This document shows, in pieces, positions 1 to 12,129 of a stretch of DNA of 35,397 nucleotides. The position numbers were made by a program, and so were the translations under genes. Every line of letters begins with the position of its first letter. Position 1 is the first letter of the stretch. The notes under the pieces were generated by a model. The model saw only the letters and a program-made list of their open reading frames with translations, did no database searches and was not told where the DNA came from. Source of the DNA: Saccoglossus kowalevskii (taxonomy: Eukaryota > Hemichordata > Enteropneusta > Harrimaniidae); contig NW_003120423.1 in assembly GCF_000003605.2 (NCBI RefSeq), positions 303,124 through 338,520 on the forward strand, given 5' to 3'.

Positions 1-470
1 GTCAATCGGGCGACTTCGGGAGATCACGTGATCGAGTTGTTTCGGTTATAGCATAAAAAAACAATGGCGCCAAGACAAAAACACATGAGCGACATTCAAC
101 GGGGAAAAAAACACACATTGCCACTTCTGGCGATCGAAGGGAAACACGGAATAAGTCTGGATATCTCGACAACAAACAGCATACCAAACCCCATGTTTCG
201 CAAACTTTCGCAACCTTATTTTTTCGAGGGTTGAAAAAAACAAGAAGTAATCTAAAAACGACATTGAAAATTATGAAAACTCGCTAAAACTCCGACCCGT
301 TGCATGATTTCCGGTACACTGAAGGTCACCCTGCAGACCGACTTGTTTGCGCATGAGTAGTGAGCGTAATATTTTACTGCGCAGATATGAAATTTTTTTT
401 CAAGTTTTCCGTTTCCAGCAAAGCGGTTGATACGGGCGTATCGCTGGCAACTAACATGGAGTATGACTAA
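1..470. promoter_or_regulatory. CpG-richer, promoter-like edge segment
   Basis: This segment has more CG dinucleotides than the AT-rich sequence after it. It contains the perfect palindrome GATCACGTGATC at 22-33, whose core TCACGTGA is the site bound by USF/TFE-type bHLH factors in animals. It also has an ATGGCGCC motif near 64-71 that resembles a YY1 site, and CTGCGCAG and TGCGCATG strings near 344-385 that resemble NRF1 half-sites. Such clusters are usual at promoters of broadly expressed animal genes. The gene itself would lie mainly outside the window, because no convincing coding frame or start is visible. The orientation is unknown. The promoter reading is inferred from motif content only. 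Confidence 0.3.
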
Positions 471-2780
471 TGTTGTGGAAACAAAAGCGAAAGCACTGTA
501 AGATAAACTAAGACAAAGGTTTTTTTAATCCTCTTAGTTTCGTTGTTCTTCCTGGGGTTTATAGTTCCATGGCTACAGCAAGCAAAACTCCTTATATAAT
601 AATATTTAATCTTTTTGGGAAATATCAGCTTATGTAGTGGCCAGCTGAATCTACAGCATATAAATAGCATATTTTTTAAGCCTGTCAACAGATACCAATC
701 TAGTCAGAACCACTTCTTACTCCAGTTCCCTTTGTTGTGTATAACAAACACACTCTTTTTATGTCTTTTTTTAAAAATAATAAATAAATTATTAACAACT
801 GAATACTGACTACGAACTTGTTGAAGGTTTGGGTACAGCGCTGTACTAAAGAAGAAGAAACATTTTAACATTGTGATATAAACAGTTTTATGACTGTAAC
901 CTTTTTTTGTCAGTAAACGAACATACAATTGTTCGTGAATAGTTACAGCAGTTATTCTAGCAGGTACAGTAGCATGAATGTTTTACACACAGAGAGATTT
1001 CAGTTATGAGCGGCTTATTCCCAGCATTAAGTTATTAGGAACTGACATCATTAAAAGTTTTGAAGTCCTTGGCCCGACCTCTGTTTTAGTTAAAGCATAT
1101 AAGTAGTAGTGTAGGGTTTCACCAGCTCTGATCACTTTAATCCCAAGAAAACTATAAGTGAACATATGCCACTGTGTAGTACCACATAAAAAAAGAACAT
1201 AGTGAAATTAAACGAAGATAAAACTATCAGTTGTATTTCACACCGACCTTCACATAATTGCAACAGACAAGGAATGTTATAGCAATGTCAATGATAGTGT
1301 ATTCTGACAGCAGGGCTTCCTTCCAGGACATTGAGGGGGAAAAGCAACAGCATTTTGAGTGAAATCAGTTAAAATAGTGAACCCAACCAATCCTTGTTAC
1401 AGATATTGAACTTAGGCATGGTGTCATAGTATGCATCGTAAGCATAAAACACTTGAAAGAAGTATTACAAGAACCAAGAAAGTAATGGGACAACTTGTTA
1501 CCTCTGCACATAAGTGATTTGGCAAGAGTCAAAGCTTTCAACTATGTACAGTGTATAAGATCAAATGGAAAACATACATACTGCTAGTAAGATCCATGCC
1601 TATGTGGAGCGTCTGACAGCTAGCATACTGGTGTACACCATGCCAGAAAACAGAGAATACAATTACTGACTCATTACTGAATTCAATTCACACCTAAAAA
1701 AAGACTGAAATCTAGGTCACGCGATTGAAAAAACCCTATTGATCAACACTGTGTACTTACATGCCACAAAAAATCTGCCAGGCAGTAGTTTAATCCAACT
1801 GGGACGGTTGCACACCATGATCATGCTACATGTTTATACTGGAGTCTTTCCACCAGACGCTTTATTTTCATTTAATATATGTAGCGGCAACGATGTCTTC
1901 AGCACTCATTAAAAGAATCTAATTAGACTTCTGTGAAGTTGTTGTATGTATAGCTGGCTGGTTGGTTGTATAGCTGGCTGTATTAATGACAGCTTATACA
2001 TTATAATGGTCTGTGATAAACATCTGCATATTTAGGACACCTATTATGTCTATTCAAATCAGATCAAAAGAGTCCATGACACTGCCAAGTGCAAACTAAA
2101 GCACAACCCACTTTTCTTTTGACTTTAATTGGCATGGCCCAATTCATGTTTCACTTCTGGGTCATACCATTGTGGAAATGGGAAAGTGTGTGTAGGAATC
2201 TGTGCTTTAACCAAACCTAACCAGATCTCAGATTTTCAATTCAGAAGCTACTATAAGCCTGTGCTTTCAATACATACATCAAGCTGAGCACAGCTCAATA
2301 CTTTGGAGCCCACCTAGTTTACTTCCTCCCACAGCTTGCCTAATTACTCACATTTAATATATTCAAAGGGAACTATTTTAACTTGATAGTCATTTACAAA
2401 ACACAAGGCTGGCAAAGTTTTTATTCGATAAAAATATTACTGGCTTCCTTGAAATAGAGTCAGAGAGGTTTTCTTGCTACTTTTTTTTTTCAATAAACAT
2501 ACTCAACTTGTCACATCACAAACATTTTAGAAGGTGATAATTGAATAGTTTCAGAAGTATACAAGACCTGCCAGCCACAAGCCATTAGCACAACACACAC
2601 ATTATCACATAACTGACCTAATTCAGTAACTCTAGCCTGAGAAGACATCAACAATTTTAAGGTTTATCAGAACGAGAATATCATCTCCAGCGGGATAAAT
2701 CAAATATGATCAATCCAAAACATATCATAATAAATATAAAGTTTATACATACTAGAGAATACGACTGGGAGAATCATAAT
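471..2780. other. Unique AT-rich non-coding sequence
   Basis: I see no supported gene. Frames are short and show no domain. A small imperfect duplication of TGTATAGCTGGCTG lies near 1946-1981. A minus-strand splice-donor-like sequence (CAT then GTAAGT) lies near 1755-1763, but its upstream frame is short and no good acceptor is visible. Confidence 0.5.
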
Positions 2781-2787
2781 AACTCAC

Positions 2788-2799
2788 CTCAAGTAAGAA
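2788..2799 (-). other. Possible 12-nt minus-strand microexon (weak)
   Basis: Read on the minus strand, an acceptor-like stretch ending in CTTGTATTCAG is followed by TTCTTACTTGAG and then by the strong donor-like sequence GTGAGTTATT at 2787 and below. The 12 nt would encode FLLE in phase 0. Both splice signals match the animal consensus well. A chance pairing is quite possible in AT-rich DNA, and no neighbouring exon was recognised. Confidence 0.12.
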
Positions 2800-2800
2800 C

Positions 2801-5400
2801 TGAATACAAGTGAAGTATCAAAATGTAAAAGAACAGTCAAGCAAACAGTAGGAGAAAATAACACTTTGTTGGAGGAATAATATAGCAAGTCAGAGGTTAA
2901 GCCGATCACTGAAAGCAGACGCTATATTTATAGAATTTACATGGTCTAAATACAAAGTTTGCTTGTTACTATGAAAAACAGTGTGATTGCTAAGGCAGGG
3001 TAGACGAGGTGTGAAGCGGGTCACGCATTTACAACTTGTCTGATGAACTATTTGAACTATTGTATCATTATAAAACATACCCACTATTTGCAGATTCCAT
3101 AACGTGTGCTATTAGAAAGCTTTAATCTGAGCAGGGATTGCATTAACCCCATATTTTGCTTCCCTGACTCCAATTATTGAAGAGGGACCCAGTTTTACAG
3201 GCAAGCTGGGGTCCAATCTCTAATAAGGTTATCCAGGAAAAAAATTCTATTTTTTTTACAATTTTGTAAGTGGGACTCGTCTTGTCGAGACACTAGTGCA
3301 AACCCTGTTTTTTTTTATCTCAAAACAAATTCAGCGAGAACCATTATAGAAACCCCTTTAACTATATACTGTATATAAAATAATATTTACCAACCTTTTT
3401 TTTAAAAAGTTCTGTAACTATATTTTATTTAAAACCAACACATAGAATATACCTATTACGCCGAATTTACATAACTAGGATTGACCTGATAGATCTGATT
3501 CAACAACTAACATCATTGTGAAACTATTTCCCACTCTGACCGGCATTCTCTGTTTGGAATGCTTCAGTATATACAATGTAGTCTGTTTTTTGGACTGGTA
3601 TCTTTCAACCACAACCAGGTCTGTGTAAATACACACACTCAAATGACTAAACAATGACTTCCAGTTGTCTGTCTTTTCTTTTCTTATCAGCATAAGTCAG
3701 TCATTTCTATCAGAACCAGGTCTGTGTATTTAATTACACACTCTTGATGACTAACAGTGACTACCAGTTTTTACTGTTCTTATCAGGACAACATCAAACA
3801 CTGTTCCACACTCTTTCCTATCTTACAGACATAATGTACACAATATGACTTTTCAAAAACGAACACTTAATAAACGTTATAAGGACCAGGTGATTAATAG
3901 AGTTAACAATTTATTAGCTGGAGCACATACCCAAACATTTTGAGAAATAATAGCCTATTTAACAATTTATATTATTTTTTAATAAATAAAATATATTTAC
4001 AAGTTTTGTTATATTAAATTACTATGCAGAAAAATAAACCAGAATATTATAATTAACTTTATTAACCCTATATATCAGGATAACTCAGGATGTCTAATTA
4101 TCTGATAGTTATGGTAACAGGGATGGAGTATGCTGAGTGGATATGTGGTTTCCTATGGATTGTGATCAAGGAAACTATATCATGCACAATGGAATGAGAC
4201 ACCGCTGACACAATGTACATTTAACTATGTAGTCAAAGTTCAACAGAGAGAGAGACATTCCTTATTGCCACATGTGATTTTACAAATTTCATGTTTTAGA
4301 CACGCTCAGAATTTTGCCAGTGAAAAAACATGAATTTCAGCAGGCATCACTATTTACCCTTTTCATTAGCAGACTTTCTTACCCCAATTTTACTGCACTT
4401 TTTTCTTGTATTTCCCAATAGTTTTGGAAATGAACCCTCATTTTGAAGCCAACAGACAAAATGTGAGTTAATTTTCAGTTTTTACTCCAAAAATTTGGCT
4501 AATTTTGTTCTAATCTTCTGAAGGAAAGTGCAGACTATAAACAGGACTATTTTGCGAATTTGCAATGAAAAGAGGACACTAGTGGTGAAAAGGTTAGGCA
4601 GTACATGCGACAATTTAGACAATAGACTTCTATTCCAACCTACTGTACAAGTCAATGTATTGTAGCCAGGCACATAACTGCTTGTCACTTTAGACAGGCA
4701 CTCCGCATTTTAGAAAGGCACAAAATTTGATTTAACAGCCTAAATTTCTACAAACCTGTCAAATGATAATTTCCAGTTTTTACAAAATAGCTATAAATAT
4801 TCAACAAAAAATAGATTCTAAGACCAGCAACTATTAACTTGCATTTCAATGTTGATTTTAGAAAGGCACTTTTTATTTTCTGGCTATAACTTCATCAAAG
4901 ACAGACAAATATCTGTTGAAAACAATCAAGTTCTATTCAAATAAACATCAACCGAGAACAATCTACTAGAGATGCAGTTCTAATAGACTAAATACCATAG
5001 TTGTACTATTGAATTGAAGGCTATTGAATCGACATACATCATAATGCACTATGTGTATGGGTGTAACTAGTACAAAGGTCCAATGCATAATCTAATTTGC
5101 TAAACTTCTAAATATAAATAAACTAGGGCGGCAATAATAAGTATTTTTAGATCACATTTTAGATGTAAATAAAAGAATTAAACACGGTTGCCATGGTAAT
5201 AAACAAAAGGTATTTTGAATAGATAAATAACTACTACACTATTTTTATTTTCTGAAAATGTTGTTATAATGTTGTAACTTGCAGCGTTTTGTGTATTGTG
5301 TGTGCCTATAAGTGGTTGCTATGTGTTTCCAGGGAGTATATGTGGGGTTAAGTCTACATGCTACTGGTAATGACCAATCAAAAGAGTGATAATAGCTATA
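2801..5400. other. AT-rich non-coding sequence
   Basis: No gene is supported. A diverged duplication lies at 3613-3786, reported separately. The string TTTTAGAAAGGCAC recurs near 4709 and 4857, which suggests an old local duplication or a diverged dispersed repeat. No terminal repeats were found. Confidence 0.45.
3613..3786. repeat. Diverged tandem duplication, period about 101 bp
   Basis: Two diverged copies sit head to tail. Both begin with AACCAGGTCTGTGTA, pass through ACACACTC and GACTA, and end with TTCTTATCAG. Copy one is 3613-3690 and copy two is 3714-3786. Small indels between them suggest an old duplication. No coding meaning is visible. Confidence 0.7.
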
Positions 5401-5486
5401 AAATGATAGCAATTCAGGAATGCTTAATCTCAACAAGCAGTACAAATGATAGCAATTCAGGAATGCTTAATCTCAACAAGCAGTAC
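5401..5486. repeat. Perfect 43-bp tandem duplication
   Basis: Positions 5401-5443 are repeated at 5444-5486 without a visible mismatch. Each unit starts AAATGATAGCAATTCAGGAA and ends AAGCAGTAC. The lack of divergence indicates a very recent duplication or replication slippage. It also creates a duplicated peptide string in a minus-strand frame, which I treat as a by-product. Confidence 0.9.
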
Positions 5487-5589
5487 AAATTGGTAAATAC
5501 CCAGGGTAATGAGCCATTCAAGAAGTCGTAAGAATCTGTGCAACTGCAATCTACATAATATCCAGGGTGCCGTGAAAACTCATGGTGTA

Positions 5590-5740
5590 GTACTGTAAAC
5601 ACATTAATTGTTCACCGGGTTTTATTATTACTAGTAAGTAAAATACTAAAATTTAGGACATAGGAACATGCAAAATTACAAAAGCCCTCTATGTTTCATA
5701 GAAAAATCGATGAATTTAAAACCCAGGAAAATACACAGTA
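5590..5740. mobile_element. TACTGTA-ended MITE, family B, decayed
   Basis: The left end reads TACTGTAAACACATTAATTG and then TTCACCGGGTTTTATT. The right end, read on the other strand, is TACTGTGTATTTTCCTGGGT followed by TTTAAATTCATC. Both arms therefore carry the CACYGGGTTTT block of the element at 30096-30307. The element is about 151 bp and has no coding capacity. Terminal TA fits a TA target duplication, as in Tc1/mariner-type MITEs; that superfamily placement is an inference. Confidence 0.55.
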
Positions 5741-5982
5741 CTCAAAATAGTGAAATAAAATACCAGCGACGATTAATGCTTTTACAGCAACTGAGAAAAC
5801 AATCAACTATTGTAGCAGTGAAATTTTCATTTCTCAGTCTTAGTTCTTAGCTCTACAACAATTTTTATCTCTAGCCACGAGTGCGAGTGGAGAATAATCC
5901 TCCTTGTCCAGCTTAAAAGTTCAAGCAGTCAAGTGAAGCCTCAAGGTGCAAATCACAGCTGGCTTATTTAGCCATAGAAGCT

Positions 5983-6342
5983 TCTATATATGGTCATAAA
6001 TTTGCATACAAACTTATATAAGGTTGTAATTTGCATACAAACTCTATATATGGTCGTAATTTGCATACTAACTGTCTATGGGTATAATTTGCAAAATGTC
6101 ACAATTGAAGTTAGAGGGTCATTTTAGTTAATTTGCATACAAACTCTATATATGGTCGCAATTTGCATACTAACTGTCTATGGGTATAATTTACAAAATG
6201 TCACAATTGAAGTTAGAGGGTCATTTTAGTTAATTTGCATACAAACTCTATATATGGTCGCAATTTGCATACTAACTGTCTATGGGTATAATTTGCAAAA
6301 TGTCACAATTGAAGTTAGAGGGTCATTTTAGTTAATTTGCAT
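5983..6342. repeat. 102-bp tandem array with repeated octamer motifs
   Basis: Three units of exactly 102 bp (6029-6130, 6131-6232, 6233-6334) plus the start of a fourth are almost identical. They are preceded by shorter subunits of about 30 bp. Each 102-bp unit holds two ATTTGCAT sites 30 bp apart and one near-match (ATTTGCAA or ATTTACAA) about 28 bp further on. Perfect ATTTGCAT lies at 6000, 6029, 6059, 6131, 6161, 6233, 6263 and 6335. ATTTGCAT is the reverse complement of ATGCAAAT, the binding site of POU/Oct proteins. The array seems to have grown from a 30-bp subunit and then amplified as a 102-bp unit. Enhancer activity is only inferred. Confidence 0.85.
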
Positions 6343-6673
6343 GAAAAACAAGACAGATTTACAGATTAAAAAATATACAGAGATTAACAACCTTTTTTTA
6401 TGGGGCGTATCTTTGATAGAAGTATATATATTACCCAAAAAACCTTCATACTGAATCAATAAAATATTACTTACTAGTATTTTGATCACAGAAGCAAGCG
6501 TATGCACTGCTTATAGAGCGAATAAAGTACATCCATGTGTGAGGATGGATATAACTTGCATTAATGCCATGTACTTTTGTAAAACGATATATAACAAGAT
6601 ATGTAGCCACATAGGTTACTAGTATATTGACAAGAGATATCTGTACCACGGCTGTCTTAAATTGGTCATTTGG

Positions 6674-7222
6674 TGTTGGTTATATGCAGCGGACCTGGGT
6701 AGAGCAATGCATACAGGAACAGACCAATGATGAGAGAATTAAACTTTATTCTCCTAAAGACTCCACAATTCATGACAACCACGATTGAAACGAGGTATTA
6801 ACCATGTCCACTTGACGTTTATGGCTATTAGCCAATTATGCCTGGCGTTCCTGTCTTAACACAGTAAAGAGGGTTGAACAATGAATAAAACGACAATGCA
6901 GAGAGAGTGCTCCAATTTATACGGTTATTAAAGGCAGCATCGGATCCCTCAACAGCATGGTAAACAGAATCAGTGTGTTACGAGGTCACCTTGGAGCCAT
7001 AGCTGCTTCATTTCAAGAGCAATTACGCTTTCTAGGTTAGAGTGAATAACCTAAGAAAACATCACGTAGGCCAGCATACCTACGCATAGCTCCAATCAAC
7101 CCTGTGACATCCTATGATAAGGGGATTTAACCTCACATACAAGCAAACTACAAACCAATAGAGCATTCCAACACTAACTCAAACATTGGGAGTTCCTATT
7201 GGAATTAATGGAGTGTCTAACA
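6674..7222 (-). mobile_element. Possible solo LTR-like fossil (weak)
   Basis: This block of about 549 bp differs in composition from its surroundings. Read on the minus strand it starts TGTTAG and ends CCAACA. It holds a TATAAAT promoter-like box near 6920 and an AATAAA signal near 6750, which is the order expected for U3-R-U5. No matching target duplication, primer-binding site or internal region is visible. Its right-hand part also contains nested inverted repeats (CCAATAG with CTATTGG, AACTC with GAGTT). It is non-coding. It could equally be another kind of dispersed repeat or unique sequence. Confidence 0.2.
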
Positions 7223-7314
7223 CTGAGTAAAGTACATTAAGGCAGGGTGCGATACTAATTAATCACATGGTTCAAAATCAATAAATTAAGCATTCCCACC
7301 TACACTACTCAATA

Positions 7315-7465
7315 TACTGTAAACTCTTATTTTTAGTTTTAGGAATTTTACGATTTAAGGCCATTTGCGAGGAGAAAAATCTGCAAAAGTTGCTGTCTTC
7401 AGGAAACCAGTGAAATTTTTACTGCTATGAGATTGTGCTCACGCAAAATTGACGGGTTTACAGTA
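7315..7465. mobile_element. Small TACTGTAAAC-ended element
   Basis: The left end TACTGTAAAC and right end GTTTACAGTA form a perfect 10-bp terminal inverted repeat around 151 bp. Inside, the arms match poorly, so this may be an old or separate member of the TACTGTA-ended group. It has no coding frame. Such ends recur in at least seven other places in the window, which makes a chance pairing less likely. Confidence 0.4.
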
Positions 7466-10140
7466 ATCCCAGGGTGCCTTTACTAAGAGCGGTGGTGACC
7501 CTGACTGTGACCAAAACTATCCAGCCAATCAGAAAACATCTTGTTGATTTTCCTTAACTTATTACATGTCAAACCCTTTTAGGTCATAAAGATTGTAGAC
7601 AGATCATATTGAAATTGCCACACTTGTGTAATGTGTTCATCTCAAGTCTCAGTGGTCGGAGTAAGGTGACAAATTTGCATAATAATTCTCATGTGTATAC
7701 ATATTGCGTTACAAATGAGACGATTAACATATTATTAGCCTGTATTGTTTTTTGAATCATGGTCAATTCAGAAGCGAAAAAACTTATCTGGTCTTGATCA
7801 ACACACAAGTCAATTCACAAGAGTTCCTAAATATTTTTCTGGTTTTATGGTGGCTAAAATATGAGGAAAATGGCCAAAATATAACACACCCTGCACCAAA
7901 CACCGGAATCAAATCTTTTTTTAGTCTTAAAGAGACGTGGATAGAGTACTGTCATAGTGATTTAACATTTACAAGCCTTTCTCAGATTATTAGTAATTAA
8001 AAAAAAAAAAGTATTAAGACCAATTGTATCAGTATAAAAGTAAATTGGTTTCTAATAAGCAAGACGTCATCAGTATATTGTGATAAAACCTGAATGTACT
8101 AATGATGACTTCATCTTTTGATTGGATAAAAAGGTAAATAACCACCAGTGATTAACTTCTCATTAAGGGGCTTGAACTATACATTAGTAATGACGCAATG
8201 TATGACTTCTGTCTGCTCAGTGGCTATTTATCATGCGTACTTTACCCAGCATGCTGGGGTTCATAGTGTGATATAACAAGCGATAACTACATGTATGTGA
8301 ATATTGACAGAGACACAATCACACTTTGGAATTTCAAAAGCGTCATTTTTTTTTTTTTCACGTAAAAAGGTGAAACAAAGTTCTTATGATAATAAAATTT
8401 GATAAACTAATGCACGTAATCTCACTCGTCACCGATGGAAAATTGCCAATAACGAAACTCTTCGATCATACTGAGATCGACTGACGCAAGACACACAGAC
8501 CATAAAGAAATGGTTTATTTTTACTAGGATATAAAACAACACGACAGCCAATATTAGATTGGCAGTTGTGACATGACGATATGAACGACTACATTCTATA
8601 AAGTTATCAACAGATAAGGTTTGTTCATAGAGCTGGTTCAAACGAGTAATGTCATGGAGTAATATTATCCACACTTCGAAATCCAGTATCAATCACATGA
8701 TAACCTTGTAAAATGTATTACGTCACGTCGTTACCTGTCACCACTGCTAATCAAATATTCACAGTTTATTTGAGTACCGAAAAAGATAGATAAATCGCAA
8801 TTTATAGATGATCGTAACTTTTCTTATGGGTTGCATGACGCCTAAAGTGCATTGGTTGACACACGTTTGTAGTTACAGGTGACGATGTTTATCGTTAACC
8901 GACAGTAGTATCACTCTTCTGTCGTTGTCATCGTTGCAGTAATTGTTATTTGCCCTTGAATTCGTGCAACCACCGCAATAAAAATGGTTACACGTTCAAG
9001 CAAAATAATGCCATTTTAATAGTACAAATATTTTGGTATTTACCTCACCAAATCAGCAAGCGATATTTGTTACTAAAAGTTACGACTGTGATTTGCGCCA
9101 TTGAACCAAGTTCAATAATAATTAGAAATCAATTAGAATTAATTAATGATTCTTACATATACAGTACATAGTTTAAAACAATGGCATGTAATCACTATGT
9201 ATTGACTTTATAAGTATAGTGCATTGGAACAGTAAATGACAGATGCATCTATGGCGTATTTGTCTTATATTAAAGCAATGTATTACTAACACCGTAGGTC
9301 ATATTATTGTTTTGATTTAATGCATTTTTTGGTTATGTGCCAGAATTTACTAGAAACAAAAACCATATCAAATTAGGATCCAACTAACTTGAACGAGACT
9401 ACGGAAATGGTACGATTAACGTAGCTTTATCGTATCTCTACATCAACACAATCTTTTTTCATTTTTTTTACAATTACAAATATTCTGACATAAGGTTATT
9501 TTTTTTTTTTGACCAAATGACACGCTGATAATTAACGAGATGTCACATGGCATTAATTAGACAGGTAATTATCATAGACGGTGTCATGAGCTGATAAGAA
9601 CGCTACTCAAACTGCCCAAACATGACATGTACATTACCCTTACATAGCTCACATGTCAATGTAGGAGGAATAAACCTCACTCAAACTACTTGATTAAGCA
9701 CAATGTTTCACTATTACAACTGCCATGTTACATAGTTGGAACATACCTCATTGTACTTAGCTGCACTAGTTGTCGCAATTCAAGAAGTACACACATACTC
9801 TACTGGTGAGACTTGTCCACTTGACATCGCTCACCATAAGACATTCACACACAAGGCTGTGACAGCGAAAAACTTTACGCATGTCAATAACATATACTAG
9901 TAACCTATCGCAAATGGAACTTAATTAATTGTTATTACTACTTAGATGCTTAACTTAGTATACTGCTAGTGCAAATGATTGGATATCATTTATTCTTGAA
10001 ACAAAACATTTAAAATCATATAATCAATAATATTTGAAGCTGCAATAATTGTACATGAAATATGTTATTGCAAAACAATGATAATTGTGAATAATACTTT
10101 GTTTCCAAAGCCAATAACATTTTTTCAAAAATTACGTTGA
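7466..10140. other. Unique non-coding sequence
   Basis: No gene is supported. A segment around 8400-8960 is somewhat richer in CpG and has a CRE-like string (TTACGTCA, near 8718-8725). Minus-strand donor-like sites near 9049 (GAG then GTAAAT) and 9747 (GAG then GTATGT) have only very short open frames upstream. Poly-T runs lie near 8346 and 9499. Confidence 0.4.
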
Positions 10141-10144
10141 TTCC

Positions 10145-10163
10145 AACTGTAGAGGGCGCTGTT
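10145..10163 (+). promoter_or_regulatory. CTCF-like motif 1
   Basis: The string GTAGAGGGCGC within this segment matches the core of the animal CTCF motif (SYAGRKGGCRS) at all 11 positions. It is one of only two AGAGGGCGC strings seen in the window and stands out in AT-rich DNA. Binding is inferred. AGAGGGCGC strings can also come from dispersed repeats. Confidence 0.35.
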
Positions 10164-12090
10164 GGGTAAGAGCTTTCACTCAAAATTTAAAACTTTGCAA
10201 TTTCAGGTAATATACAAAAACTATTAAGAGAATATCAGTAATACTGAGCAGCATGCAAAGCAGATTGCCTTCTAAGCTGACGAAGAGATTTTCAGTGACT
10301 CAACTTAGAAATCATGAACTGACATATATACATCTTAAAGGCCTTGTTGCTTCGCGAAGCAGTCAAACCTGATCTAAACTGATTTATGGGATTCCATTAT
10401 TACACAAGATTCCTACAAAATCAGTTCTGTTAGACGGGTACACACTGATGAAAAACATGGTTAAAGTGATCATCTAATGTACTAGAACGGTGGAGAATTT
10501 GCTTTCTTTACAACTCCAATAGAGGTGTATGAGAAAGGTAAACTCACACTGAGACATTTATAATGATGACCACTCTGTTAACAGGTCTTTCATGTACATG
10601 TAAGCATACTAAATACAGCAAATACTGTATGCGAAATACCTTGCTTTCACTTTCAGTTGCTTTTTTTTTTTTAACAAAAACCAAATTCTATGAAACTAAA
10701 ACACTATGAGAAAATAAATTCCATACAGCTTTCCAGGTAGCTGGTTTGCCTACCATTACAAAGACACTACTTTACTCAGGACACAAAGTTAGGGAATGGT
10801 ACAGCAGCTGATGAACACAGAAAACACACAATATAGCAAAGAATGTACAAATATATACAGTGCGTGTTCTTAATAAATGGTCAATTTGAGAAACTAAAAG
10901 CCTTTATACTCATGAGGGGAACATTTATCGAAAAGAGAGTTCAGTCGCACAAAAGACAACATAATTAATGACCTACAGGTAATGCTCAGGGGAACGTTAT
11001 TAAATATTTTATAAAGCCAAACAATGTTGACTTTGAGACCACCATTCACGCACTGTACCAGGATCAGAATAGAACTACCATACAAGTAGTGAACGACCAC
11101 TACATGACGAATGCAGAGAATATATAGGGCAGACGCCAATCCTGCCAGTTTGAAATAGAAATTATTAAACAGGCATCATAGAGATACAAGGGAATCTGCC
11201 ACCCTTAACCTTACCAAATAAACTCATTTCAGATTACCCATGGATGTTGTTATACATTTAAAATTTAAACAAGAGGTTGTTTCACAATTGGGATGCTCTT
11301 TTGTATTGAAACTGGTTGATGATTGAACGATACTCTTGAAATTAAATTTATCTACACTTGTCATAATAATGTCAAGTTCATTATTGCCAGGATTTAAGTT
11401 TTTAAACATTTTTTAAAAATTTTAAAATGAAATGAGTGTAAGTACCATCAATAACAAATAGGTATGAAAAACTCTTGAAATCTTGATTACTTTACTCAAA
11501 TTACTATGTGTTATTTGATAAGTTGAATTAACTATACTTTAAAGTTTGCCACCCAGAAAAATAGGCACGTAAACATTTATTGTTATCAGCTATAGAACTA
11601 TAGAGAAGAACGAAATAAGAACATGGGTGTATTTCACACTTTGAACCCCTCTGGCGATAAAACGGTTAAAAGATAAAAGTCGCACCACAGGGGGATATAC
11701 AAAAAGTACAGTTGACATCGGAAATCAACTTTACCTTAAACTAGGCCACTAACTTTGCCACTGGGTCTGTATGTCTATATGACAATATACAGTCGTGATA
11801 ATTCAGATATTCTGTGATCTAAAACATACAAACACTTTCTACTAGGCAAAAAGAAACTTCTTTTTTTTTTTAGAGAATTACGATGCTAAATCTGTAATGA
11901 TTAGACCCAAAAGAGGGATTGACCCAAGTCCTTGTAAACACTTCAATCAACTATGCGACAAATGCAATGCATGACTGAATTCAATTTTTTTTAAATAGCT
12001 AACTATCTTAATGTACTGAAAAAACATATGTTTTTTTGTTTGCAATTTCACTGATAACTGATTATATGCTAAAAAAAAAACACAATAGTA

Positions 12091-12093
<3 letters not shown>
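10164..12093. other. AT-rich non-coding sequence
   Basis: No gene is supported. A TACATGTA palindrome is at 10595-10602 and a poly-T run near 10660. Short minus-strand frames at 10894-11139 and 11224-11409 show no recognisable domain, although a donor-like site (TTTG then GTAAGG) lies just after the second, near 11215. Confidence 0.4.

Positions 12094-12127
<34 letters not shown>
12094..12127. repeat. (TA)n microsatellite
   Basis: An uninterrupted AT dinucleotide run of about 34 bp. It is responsible for the isoleucine-tyrosine run in the overlapping minus-strand frame, which is therefore not a real protein. Just to its right, near 12177, is a good minus-strand donor-like site (AAG then GTAAGCC) preceded by about 60 nt of open, hydrophobic frame. 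I do not consider that enough to call an exon. Confidence 0.95.

Positions 12128-12129
<2 letters not shown>

Noticed and set aside
1945-1985. GGCTGGTTGGTTGTA stretch resembling part of a microRNA (miR-34 type)
   Set aside because: It does not contain the full conserved mature sequence or a precursor hairpin. It is a small local duplication of TGTATAGCTGGCTG.
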